Shown here: piece after piece, positions 1 to 9,868 of the stretch
Layout of the letters: each line of letters begins with the position of its first letter
How positions within the stretch are numbered: position 1 is the stretch's first letter
Source of the DNA: Helicoverpa zea
Lineage: Eukaryota > Arthropoda > Insecta > Lepidoptera > Noctuidae
Assembly (NCBI RefSeq): GCF_022581195.2
Contig: NC_061469.1
Span: 5,766,001-5,830,000, forward strand
Length of the DNA stretch: 64,000 nt
Reading direction: 5' to 3'
Translations under genes and position numbers: made by a program
Notes under the pieces: model-generated
Told to the model about the DNA's origin: nothing
The model's input: the letters and a program-made list of their open reading frames with translations, nothing else
Databases searched by the model: none

Positions 1-650
1 TGAACTTTCGACCACTTTCGATTTGTAAAGTCAAAAGTGCTTCAAAAGGATATTCAGAAATTAAACTCGAATATTCACACATGCGAGAATGGGAACCGTG
101 ACCATGTTTTAAGTGCAGTCACACATCATTATATTCGTGGTTGCCTATTAGTAAGAGAATCTTGGCAACAAGTGTGCTTTGATGTCTTAGGTCCGTGTAT
201 GACTCGTTCTGCAGCGCTTTTGTGTACTTTTATTTTAATTTCACGGAAGTTCACTGAATACGCTGATGTCAAAGAATTCTAGATTGTATTTAAAGACAAT
301 TGATTGTATCTTGCGATGTCTTAATTCACCATTCTGCTGTGCTTTGGGCTCCGGTCATTGCTTGCCAAGAACCCTTTACACAGTAGTGGGACACTAAACA
401 CGGCCCATGACAACTCGCACGTCAAAAAGGTTCGTATATCCTTCAAACAAGAGGCTATTTCAGCGTAAACCAGGGTAATTTAGCGGCAAATGAGCGCTTG
501 ACAGCTTCCGACGTATTTGCAGACAATTATCGCATGCAAGTGACGTTGGCGCGTTGGAAATGTCCTCCCACATTCGTCCCTTCACCGGCAGGAGAGCGAA
601 ATAGTAAACATTTTGTTTTTCGAATATTTGTTGATGTGTTTTTGTTTATT
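1..650. other. Intergenic DNA, no feature recognised
   Basis: The 81-codon ORF at 37-282 has no domain, no codon bias and no recognisable homology. The stretch at 470-600 is somewhat GC-richer (GAGCGCTTGACAGC, TTGGCGCGTTGG) but non-coding as far as I can tell. Confidence 0.5.
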
Positions 651-652
651 TA

Positions 653-960
653 GCCCGGTCAAAATAGACATAAAAGTAGTGGTCAAATAACATAAATTCC
701 CACAGAGCTGATTTTTGATGGAGAGCTAGATTTGATCATTATAAATAAAATACTAAAAGTCCCCATCGATCCCATGTGTGCGTCAAAAGTTATTCGAGGC
801 CAAATGTCAAAATTTTAGGTTTTTTGTTTTTTTTTCGAAAACGGTAAGTTTTATCAAAAAAAGACATCAGACCAAAGTTGTAGATCTTTAAATTTGCTAC
901 AAAAATGGCATAACAATTCTCTCCTAAATCTTACCATTCCTGAGATATCGCGATTCAAAG
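653..960 (+). repeat. Left terminal inverted repeat of the mariner relic
   Basis: About 308 bp from GCCCGGTCAAAATAGAC to ATCGCGATTCAAAG. It pairs with 2293-2591 with scattered mismatches and small gaps. Confidence 0.85.
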
Positions 961-1066
961 AGTCACACTACACATGATATGCATATATAAGCCACGTATA
1001 TACGACGGCTGCCTTTAAGTTGTGTAGTTTGAAATAAGTATAGACAATCTAATAGGTTAATATCAT

Positions 1067-1450
1067 TTATTGTTTTTCAAAGAATTCTCCGCGATATTTA
1101 ATGCCCTTTGCATGCATTAAACCCAGTTCTTGAAATATTTATTCCATTCTGAAGTGGGGGTAGTCAAATTGGCCGATTTGTATGAGTCAACAGCTTTTTC
1201 AGGTGTGCTGAAACGTTTACCACGAGACTTTACTTAATTTTGGGGAATCTAAAACAATCGTTATGCCCACGGATCCATGTCACGGTATGTTACATGTTGG
1301 TCTGCGACAATTAACTGCCGCATAGCCTCCATATTATCTTGGGTCATATCGGGTTTTGAATTACCTTCACGTGGTTTGTCGCTAAGGCTAGATTGCCCAC
1401 TTTTAAATCCTAAATATCAGCGTACTGCAGTCCTAAGGCATGGTTCTGCA
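1067..1450 (-). pseudogene. Degenerate mariner transposase remnant
   Basis: Read on the minus strand, two separated pieces of a mariner transposase can be recognised. About 1386-1270 gives SDKPREGNSK, DNMEAMRQLI and DQHVTYRDM, the linker and second helix-turn-helix region. About 1216-1085 gives TPEKAVDSYK and TSEWNKYFKNW, and after a frameshift GEFFEKQ and a stop at 1067-1069, the mariner C-terminus. The catalytic D,D,D core between them is deleted, and there is an in-frame stop. It cannot make a working transposase. Confidence 0.8.
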
Positions 1451-1683
1451 TCACTAAACACAGAACAAAAATTTTTAAACCGCTGTATTCGCGACAATCC
1501 GCTTTTAAAGTTGTAGAAAATTATCGCACGCTAATTTTCCTTCGACATTTCCATTTTTATCCAGAAGACTGGGGTTGGAAATTGATACATAATATCTGGA
1601 CCCTATTAAAACTTTACTCCCACCTGCTCCAGAAAAACTCCTGACATAATTTTTTGCAATTGCAAAAATGATTATAGTATCAA

Positions 1684-2060
1684 ATCATCCTCCGAGCCCT
1701 TTTCCCAACTATGTTGGGGTCGGCTTCCAGTTTAACCGGATGTAGCTAAGTACCAGTCCTTTACAAGGAGCGACTGCCCTATCTGACCCCCTTAACCCAG
1801 TTACCCGGGCAACCCAATACCCCTTGGTTAGACTGGTGTCAGACTTACTGGCTTCTGACTACCCATAACGACTGCCAAGGATGTTCAATGACAGCCTACC
1901 TACAGTTTAACGTGCCATCAGAAACACAGTCATTGGTGTCCAAGATATACTTAGAAAGTACATACAAACTTAGAAAAGTTGCATTGTTACTTGTCTGACC
2001 TGGAATCGAACCCACTCATACTTGAGAGGTTGGTTCTTTACCCACTAGGCCACCACGAGT
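1684..2060 (-). mobile_element. tRNA-derived SINE (family A), nested in the mariner relic
   Basis: On the minus strand the head carries a pol III A box (TGGCCTAGTGGG) and B box (GGGTTCGATTCC). A long body and the tail AGTTGGGAAAAGGGCTCGG follow, ending in a short GATGATT-like run. The body and tail recur at 4552-4712, 35564-35764 and 45801-45940. It is a common moth SINE type and non-coding. Confidence 0.82.
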
Positions 2061-2292
2061 TTTTGTATGAATCTGATAAATCTATAACAATCACAATGAT
2101 AGTTAACCCAATAGTTAATATCAATAATGACATCATATTAGAACTTGACGGCAATTATTCCCTTAAACTATCCTAAAATTGTCATGACAGTTAGTGGAGT
2201 AGGCCTACAGGGAAACCACGGTAAAAAAAACGCGCCGAGTACACTACCTCACAGGTGGCGTGGAAATGTGTGCATGTCCTGTATGGAATATA

Positions 2293-2591
2293 CTTTGAAG
2301 CGCGATATCTCAGGAATGGTAAGATTTAGGAGAAAACTGTTAATGCCATTTTTGTAGAAAATTTAAAGATCTACAACTTTGGTCTGATGTCTTTTTTTGA
2401 TAAAACTTACCGTTTTCGAAAAAAAAACAAAATACCTAAAATTTTGACATTTGACCTCGAATAACTTTTGACGCACACATGGGATCGATGGGGACTTTTA
2501 GTATTTTATTTATAATGATCAAATCTAGCTCTCCACCAAAAATCAGCTCTGTGGGAATTTTTGTTATTTCAAATGTCTATTTTGACCGGGC
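2293..2591 (-). repeat. Right terminal inverted repeat of the mariner relic
   Basis: About 299 bp, the inverted copy of 653-960, ending GTCTATTTTGACCGGGC before the flanking TA. Confidence 0.85.
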
Positions 2592-2621
2592 TAATTTCAG
2601 TATCTCTTTATTTACCAATGT

Positions 2622-2720
2622 TACCTCCCCACTCAGAGACATTTAATGGTTACTTAAGCCATTCCATAGTCACTAAGGAGTGACTTAAGTAATCATTAAA
2701 TGTCTCTGAGTGGGGAGGTT
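2622..2720. repeat. Short fold-back repeat with ~37-bp arms
   Basis: Arm one, CCTCCCCACTCAGAGACATT…, and arm two, …AATGTCTCTGAGTGGGGAGG, pair almost perfectly around a ~25-nt loop. A half copy occurs at 18117-18171, so this is a dispersed hairpin repeat, probably the ends of a small non-autonomous element. Confidence 0.75.
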
Positions 2721-3489
2721 AGTGGGTTATAGTACTCAATTACAGTAGGTGTGTTAAAAGACTTCACAAAAAGGAGGAGGTTCTAAATCCGTTAGAATCT
2801 TTTATGGTTTTATTGGTAGGTTTACAAATGATACAAAGACGCCTGGACTGATTTAAACGAAATTTTTCACTGTACCACGTGCTTGCTTTCTTGCGACGAC
2901 CAATCAATTTTATTCGTAAATTATTGAAGTAGGTACCTGTGTAAATAGTATTAAAGAGAAAACTATAACTAATTTCGGTACTCTAACATAATTAACATGA
3001 TATTTAACTAAACCAAAAAAAGACGATTAAGTATATAAAATACAGTTATATTGAATGTGACATTATTAGTAGGTAATGTTCATTAGGTATACGTGCCATT
3101 GGAAATTCTTATTTACAATGTTTATTTAATTTAAATAAATATACTAGAGAAACCTACTAAAAGGAATAATGTTTATCTTTAATTAATAGAAATAGGTACT
3201 GAATATGAAACAGTATACAAATACTCAAATACCTCGCTTTGAACAGATTTGTTTGTAAAACCTGGTTTTTATCGTATTAAATATTATGTCAACCCATCAA
3301 CAGAATTTACTATTACTGAGCTTATTATTTGAGGTCGTAAGTATATGATTTCTTCTGCCATACTTCGCTCTCTAACATAACTTCACCAGCAATTATTGTC
3401 TTTCATAAAATCCATCCATCGTTTCTTTTGTCATTCCTCTCCTCTATAGTAGGTAATACTATTACCTTCCTCACAGATGGGGTCGAAAA

Positions 3490-3662
3490 GTGTTGGAGTG
3501 GAGACCACGGACTAGCAAGCGCAGCGTAGGACGTCCACCAACAAGGTGAACAGACGACCTTATTAGGTCGTCGGAAGACGCTGGATGCAGGTCGCCTCGA
3601 ACAGGTATCTGTGGAGATCTAAGGGGGAGGCCTATGTTCAGCAGTGGACGTCCTATGGCTGA
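3490..3662 (+). pseudogene. RTE-type LINE ORF2, C-terminal remnant
   Basis: The read starts VLEWRPRTSKRSVGRPPTR, meets a TGA where Trp is usual, shifts frame, and continues RRWMQVASN, LWRSKGEAYVQQWTSYG and stop. The GEAYVQQWT ending is the C-terminus of moth RTE-type retrotransposons. It is a 5'-truncated, dead fragment. Confidence 0.8.
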
Positions 3663-4551
3663 GATGACATTCCTCAGGACATGATCCTTATTCTTCCATA
3701 TAAAACATATAGGATATACCCCTCACAACATTGTAGGACAAATAATAATAAAACATTAAGTATGGAAAAAGACCTGTCAACTTTATAAAATAGAATTTTC
3801 CAGTTAAGCTTAACGTATTTCGACTGTAAAACGTGAATTAGTATTAAGCTCTCGTAAATTCAAGCAACAGGTTAGCGACTCCCGCCTCCCCAGTGAACAG
3901 TGAACCGAATTCAACAGTTTAGTACTTTTGTTGCAAATTATTGTATTATTTTTTATTTAATATGAAAATAAATCTAGCCGTGAACGGCTGGAGTGATAAA
4001 GCTAAAAATTTGAGAGGATTTCATTCTATAAAAACTAATATTGTAATAAATGTTAAGTAAACTAGATCAAAGCTATTTAAAGTATCCAGTTTCTAGTTTT
4101 CCATTGTGCTACGACAGCAACAGGTTTGAATCTTTAAGCTGCGTCTACGCTAGGAGAGCCGAGCACGAGCGGAGCACGAGCCGAACACAATTCGTCTAGT
4201 GTGGACCAACTTACAAGCCTCTAACGAGCGCGCTGCGAGCATTTCGTTTCGCCGGTTGTCGGTTTTCGACACAATATAATTGCTTTTCAGTGGCCTAGAT
4301 TAATCAACGCAGTTTCTGTCAAAGCAAGTTGCTTCATATTATCAGACAGGTAAGTTACGTTAAATAATTCTTAGATCCACACGAGTATAGAATATACTGT
4401 ACAGGATGTTTAAAATGTTATCACAGTTTCAAGACGAGCAGGTAGAGATTTCTGGAAAAACACACGCAGTACATACAAGTTTTTTTTTTGTGTGCTTCTA
4501 GATATAAGGACTCTAAACGCCCGATGACATCAATTTCTGGGTCAGCCTGTA

Positions 4552-4712
4552 TCACCATCAGCATCATGTCCTGAGCCTTTTTCCAACTATGTTAGGGTCG
4601 GCTTCCAGTCTAACTGGATGCAGCTGAGTACCAGTGTTCTACAAGGAGCGACTGCCTATCTGATCTCCTCAACCCAGTGACCCGGGCAACCCAATACGCC
4701 TTGGTTAGACGT
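4552..4712 (-). mobile_element. Head-less copy of SINE family A
   Basis: It matches the body and tail of 1684-2060 (GTCGGCTTCCAGTCTAAC, GGAGCGACTGCCTATCTGA, GTTAGACGTGTG on the plus strand). The tRNA-like head is missing. The low-coordinate end has CATCATG-type tail repeats. Confidence 0.75.
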
Positions 4713-5689
4713 GTGTGGATCAGCCTGTATGTCTCGATTCAATCGGATTACGGGAAGTGGGTGAAAATCGATCACAAGTTCGACAGTTACCCGTATAGTT
4801 AACTAACTAGTCGCTCAGGACGTTAGTTGAAGGGCGTGAAACTCAACAATATTGCAGTCGGGTATGTTTAAGACACGTGTGGGTTGATATGACATGGTAA
4901 TGCGATTATGGGAAGGTATAATTACATTTACAGGTACGATAACCTACTAAGGACCAATTACCTATATACAGGATCCGAAGAAATGATAATATTATTTTCT
5001 AGATTGAAACAGGCCTACTGGAAGAGATTTCTTAAGACATAAGCTGTACCTTTGTATTAAATGTTCTATTTATCTTTTTGTATGTACTGTGTAAACTATT
5101 AAATAATTCGAAAATAAATCTTTTATATGACTTATCGGGAATAGGTTTTTTAATCCATTGGCTACCTACTACCTAACTATAAATTCGACTCACATGATAA
5201 GCCGATGGAAGACCAAATGCATCGTAAATAGTTCCTACAATTTATTACTTTTTAGTTTGCTAAAATATTTTTCAAAGTCTAGTTGAACGACCTACGCAAA
5301 AATTATAGGCACTTTGGAATCTTAATCACCGTAATTATGAAAGCTTGGAACTCTGGAGCCAACAAAATAATAAATTGAATCCTATTTTCTAGAAAGTTCA
5401 AAGCATTTATTAAGGCCAAATGAAAGGCTTGATGACTTTAAATATAGTACGGAATCAAATTAAAATTGTACCGCTAAGAGACCTAAGTAATTTAACCACT
5501 TAGTTTCTTTGCTTTCTGCTTTATTACATAACGCATAATATTCAATTACGTAATATTAGACGCTGAGCGCCGCCATGATTTTGGTTCATTCTTTACATCA
5601 TAACCTCAACGATTTTGACAACAGCGCATAGACAAGGAACGAATGAGCCAAATGCGTGTGCGATTGAGTCGAATGTTGCCAATGTTATC

Positions 5690-6040
5690 ACTACGTAATT
5701 TATTTATTTATTTTAATTCATAATTTATTGTATTTATTTTAATAATATTATTGTTTTATTTTTAATATATATTATTTAAATTGCCGGCGGACGTTAACAC
5801 GTCAGCTTTCGGCTTTTGCTGAAAACCAGCGCTGAGACTCTGTCCAACAGAGTGACAGCAACATACTGAGCAAGGGCCTTTTCGCGTGGATGTGACGCAT
5901 ATTTCCCCCACTATTGTGTATTGCCTTCTGTAGTTCTATTTTATTATTAATTCGTTTTTGTTTGTATTATTGTTTGTATTTGTCTATGCGTTATGTTCAT
6001 GTGAATAAATGTATTTTCTTTCTTTCTTTCTTTCTTTATA
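5690..6040 (+). mobile_element. Probable retroelement 3' tail with TTTC microsatellite
   Basis: An AT-rich stretch holds a GC-richer core (CAGCTTTCGGCTTTTGCTGA, CCAACAGAGTGACAGC). It ends ATGTGAATAAATGTATTTTC, followed by about five CTTT units. AATAAA just before a tetranucleotide run suggests a polyadenylated 3' end. Confidence 0.45.
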
Positions 6041-6756
6041 TCTAGAAAAGCTAGAATTGAAGTAATTTTGAATCGCTCAAAAATAATTGTTAATGTTTAG
6101 ATTCACAATTTAAGTGCTTTATATGTAGTTACACAATAAGTATATTTTTATAAAATCTGATAATAATTATATGAAGTTAAGTAGTGACTATTAATTTTTC
6201 TAAAGTTCTTTGAGCTGTACTTGAAACAGTTTTCTGTCTTTTTAAAGTTTTCAAGATAACAAAAATGTTCTTAGATCAAAGAAACGAAAAGAAAGGTCTC
6301 TTTGAATTTTTAAAGCTAATAGTTTTAATTAAAAGTTTTAACGAGAAATGGTAGATATACCTTTTTAATAAGCATATTCTACAAAATAACTTCTTCAGTA
6401 TTCACCTGTAAAACCACCACCTTTAGTCATGTAAACTTGACCATCTTCGGGCCTCCTATTTACAAAACCTTATATCTATTTTAGTTCCTCAAGGATATAT
6501 GCCTTTTCAGTACTGACTTATTCTTTTGTGAAAGTCGGTGTGAGAAATATAAAAGGATTTGAACTTTCGAAATGGCTCGGACATGTCCTACGTGACTTCT
6601 TATAGAAAGCAGAGAAAAAGAATAGAGACTTAATACACGAAGCTAAAATAAAAATATGAATTCTTTCATAAAATTAAGGTGCTCTTTCGATACCCTGAAT
6701 AACATTGCTTTTTAGTGTTTCAATCAGATAGGCCAAGCATCATATAATAACTAATA

Positions 6757-7013
6757 TTATAAATGTGAAAGTAACTCTGTCTGTCTGTCTTTCTGTCTGT
6801 CCGTCTTTTCTTCACGCCTACACTGCTGAACCAATTTATGTGAAATTTGGTACAGACATAATTTGGAACTTGAGAAAGGACATGTGATAGTTTTTATTAC
6901 AAAAAAAATAAAATTAATTTTTTTTCCGGACATATAGCGCTATCTATTGGTCACACCAAAAATCTGCCGGAAGTACTATTCCACGTGAACGAAGTCGAGG
7001 GCAGAAGCTAGTA
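6757..7013 (+). mobile_element. Helitron-like non-autonomous element
   Basis: It starts ACTAATATTATAAATGTGAA, runs through a CTGT-repeat stretch (CTGTCTGTCTGTC) and ends GAAGTCGAGGGCAGAAGCTAG. The same start and end occur in very many moth sequences and resemble Lep1-type Helitrons, which end CTAG. It is non-coding. Confidence 0.55.
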
Positions 7014-7332
7014 TTTCGTAAAAAAAAAAACAGTTAAAGTATAATTTGCTATTTAAATGATATTTTGTACGCATTATAGAAGTATTGTAGGTATAGGTAT
7101 TGGATCCCTTAGTATTTGTAGCGATGTATTATTAGGCAGGGCAATAAAAGCAGTACCAGTAAGGAGCCTTTTTTTCCTATGTCAAATACTATTTTATTTT
7201 CAAACGAAGAGACTGTATTCCCAACCACTTCCACAATAGACGCCTGTTTTAGTTTGAGAGCAATACATAATACTCGTAAGTGAATATTATTTTTTGTAAA
7301 TAACAAATAACGACGCAAGGAATAAACATATT

Positions 7333-7549
7333 TGGCCTTACTACAAAAACTTAAACGCCTGTTTTAAACTTGTCTAAAAAATTTGTGGCTGCAAAATGAA
7401 CCAGACGTCTTACCACAAAAACTTTTAAACGTCAGTTTAAGCCTTGTCTAAAAAAATGACAAATTATGACGTTGACATATGGTTCATTTTGGAGCCACAT
7501 TTTTTTAGACAAATGTAAAACAGTGGTTAAAGTTTTTGTAGTAAGGCCA
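7333..7549. mobile_element. 217-bp fold-back element (MITE-like)
   Basis: The terminal repeats TGGCCTTACTACAAAAACTT and AAGTTTTTGTAGTAAGGCCA are exact inverted copies. Inner parts (AACTTGTCTAAAAAA, TTTTTTTAGACAAATG; TGCAAAATGAACC, GGTTCATTTTGGA) also pair, so most of the element folds on itself. No transposase and no clear target duplication. Confidence 0.75.
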
Positions 7550-7630
7550 TTAATGTTTATCATATTATTTTGTAAACAAGATATCCTCACGACAAAATCT
7601 AAACACACATTCTTTCCCTTTTTCTCCTCG

Positions 7631-7656
7631 CATTAATTTTATCGATAAAATTAATG
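7631..7656. repeat. Perfect 26-bp palindrome centred on ATCGAT
   Basis: CATTAATTTTATCGATAAAATTAATG equals its own reverse complement across all 26 bases: half site CATTAATTTTATC, mirrored. The centre TATCGATA matches the DREF/BEAF type of insect regulatory site. No function is established here. Confidence 0.7.
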
Positions 7657-7689
7657 AAATTCTTTGAGACTACCGGTGACCTTCTACAG

Positions 7690-7900
7690 CTTTTGCAAAT
7701 CGGCATTATTTATCTTCATCTTTACGAATGTTATAAAGCTAAAGAGTTTGTTACGCACTAATCTAGGGAATTTATAGTCCTATTTGAAAAATTCTTTCGG
7801 TGTTATAGCCTATTTACTGAGGAAGGCTATACGGTACTTTTTATCCGGATTCGAGCGGAGGTTACCACGGGATGCAGGTGAAACAGTCGGCAGAAGCTGG
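7690..7900 (+). mobile_element. Degraded Helitron-like fragment
   Basis: It includes GTTATAAAGCTAAAGAGTTTG and ends with GGAGGTTACCACGGGATGCA then GCAGAAGCTGG, resembling the ends of 6757-7013 and 41583-41795. Confidence 0.4.
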
Positions 7901-8579
7901 TATAATATAAGCCGATGCTTTTAAGAACCATGCCGTTAATTCGGATGGTCTTTAATTCGAACAAACACATCGACTTTTGAGATAACGAGAATGATGTTAT
8001 TCTATTATTTTATCCAAATAAGTAGTGGTGACAAATCTCATTTAATTATGATAATATTATCTGTCTAGGTAGAAGGGATCGAAATCTTAGTCAGGTAAAA
8101 GGTATATACTTACCTATATTTCCTTTGATGTGACTAATAAAACCAGTTCCTAGATAAAATAAAGAATATTTTACTATTTCAGTGTGCGTGGGAATTATAT
8201 AGGTATACCTAGACAGAGTAATGTCTTTCTAATGGAACTTTATCTTTATCTTAGCTCTAGATACTTTTCTAAATGAAGAAGACTTTTAGATTTCTTAGTA
8301 TTGTGAAATTAGAAAACTAATGGTCTTGGCCTTTACTAATAAATTATTCACGCGATCATACCTATCCACAAATACCAAGTTACGAAATTAAATTCAACCT
8401 GTGTAAATATGGCGAAGTTTTACATATGATTTGATATTAGATACCTATGAGTTTTTATTGTGATTATGAGTTACGTGAAGATATAATGTCGGGACACCTT
8501 TTCACACACGGTCGGTTAGCAGCACGGTAAGTTAATAATTATCTTGTGTTATGGGTGCTAACACAACTGATAAACTACA

Positions 8580-8740
8580 TATAGCTACATATATACATAT
8601 TTATAAATACATATTGTAACACTCAGACCAACGGCCAACAAGCATGCTCATCACACAAATATCGACCGAACCGGGGATCGAACCCGGGATCTCAGGTTCG
8701 GCAGTCCAGCATGGTGACCATTGTGCCACCGAGGTTGCAA
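8580..8740 (-). mobile_element. tRNA-derived SINE (family B)
   Basis: On the minus strand it reads GGTGGCACAATGG (A box), then CGGGTTCGATCCCCGG (B box), then an AT-rich tail with ATATGTATTTATAAATATG. It differs from families A and C. The tRNA-like head cannot fold as a complete tRNA. Confidence 0.75.
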
Positions 8741-9129
8741 AAAGATAGATTTCGAATGCTTAAATCTCAAGTAATATAGAACAGACCCTCCACAGCGCCA
8801 CAGCGTTTTTGGAAGAGGATATTTACTAGATTTCTGATCTAAATAAGATCGGTCCCATGTTGACTTTGTAACCAAGTATCTGTTTTATTATTTTTAGATA
8901 CGTAACTGAAAATCGCATTTTATATGTCGGGGAGTCACGTGATTTCATGTGATCTTTTCATATCTCAGCATTGCAGTGAACTACATACTTCAATAAAATT
9001 CACATTATTTCGCGACGTGGTTATTTTTGAAATAAACAGTATGAACTTGCAATATGTTACTATAATATTATAACCTATCATATTTTTGTGTTGAAGTGTT
9101 TGTAATAATACCTACGGAACGGTTGCTTT

Positions 9130-9237
9130 GTGAAACTTTCTAAAACCTACCAAGCGATTTCGACCCGATCCGGGAATCGAACCCGCGACCTCTAGCACAG
9201 CAGTCGCGTGTGCGACTACTAGGCCAACGTGGCAGTT
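9130..9237 (-). mobile_element. Truncated tRNA-derived SINE (family C)
   Basis: The minus strand has GTTGGCCTAGTAGTCGC (A box) and CGGGTTCGATTCCCGG (B box), followed by GAAATCGCTTGGTAGGTTTT, where the copy breaks off. It is the older relative of the copy at 9276-9633. Confidence 0.75.
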
Positions 9238-9275
9238 TAAATACACAGTTACTGTTGTATCAAATCCCATATAAT

Positions 9276-9633
9276 AATGGCGTCCACGGCCGATTTCGGC
9301 TACGGCGGCTGTTCCCATTTAAGGAGATCAGCCAGCTGCGCAAGACATATTATAGTGCACGAGCATTTGCGCAGACACAGGTGCACTCCCTATTCCTTCA
9401 CTCTCATAACCCGATGGGACGGCAATCCGACACGACCGGAGAGAGATTAGGCGCAGGACCGACATTCACGTGTTCTCCGATGCACGGGTTAATCAATCAC
9501 CAACATCCAGACTACGGGCTGCTTTTGATAAACTTTAAGAAAACCCACAAAGCGATTTCGGCCCGACCCGGGAATCGAACCCGAGACCTCGAGCACAGCA
9601 GCCGCGCTTGCGACCACTAGACCAAAGAGGCAG
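9276..9633 (-). mobile_element. tRNA-derived SINE (family C) with exact target duplication
   Basis: This 358-bp copy is flanked by a perfect 16-bp duplication, TCAAATCCCATATAAT, at 9260-9275 and 9634-9649. The minus strand has A box TTGGTCTAGTGGTCGC, B box CGGGTTCGATTCCCGG, then GAAATCGCTTTGTGGGTTTT and a GC-richer body. A long plus-strand ORF over it is an accident of this composition. Confidence 0.85.
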
Positions 9634-9794
9634 TCAAATCCCATATAATTTGCACACTAACATACCATACACAGATATTTGATATTAGAACATTCAATAA
9701 CCAATGGAAACGTGACATGACGTCATACCTTGCATTGTTTACCTTTCCATTATTTTACAATGACGTAGGTACATGAAAAAAAAACACATGTGTG

Positions 9795-9868
9795 CAGTCA
9801 ACTTCAGGTCAGTGGTAACAGTTTTATAGGAAAATCGTACTTATTACTATTGGGTTAAGGTGCATGAC
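9795..9868 (+). repeat. Dispersed ~72-bp repeat, copy 1
   Basis: GTCAACTTCAGGTCAGTGGT to GGGTTAAGGTGCATG matches 39407-39478 in inverted orientation with few mismatches. Confidence 0.7.

Larger units (their letters stand above)
653..2591. mobile_element. Mariner-type DNA transposon relic with ~300-bp inverted repeats
   Basis: The left arm (653-960) and right arm (about 2293-2591) are inverted copies of each other, starting GCCCGGTCAAAATAGAC. TA dinucleotides flank both ends (651-652, 2592-2593), the signature of Tc1/mariner insertion. The interior holds a broken transposase remnant and a tRNA-derived SINE. The arms are strongly similar but not identical, so the insertion is not recent. Confidence 0.85.

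Noticed and set aside
6015..6040. CRISPR-like or tandem array
   Set aside because: It is only a CTTT microsatellite at a retroelement end; no repeat-spacer pattern exists anywhere in the window.
8651..8740. tRNA gene candidate (A and B boxes)
   Set aside because: Boxes are present but no full cloverleaf or anticodon arm fits, and a non-tRNA tail follows; it is a SINE head. The same applies at 2000-2060, 9150-9237 and 9548-9633.
9210..9620. 136-codon plus-strand ORF
   Set aside because: It lies across the tRNA-derived SINE at 9276-9633 and reads antisense through its B box; its openness follows from the SINE's GC content.
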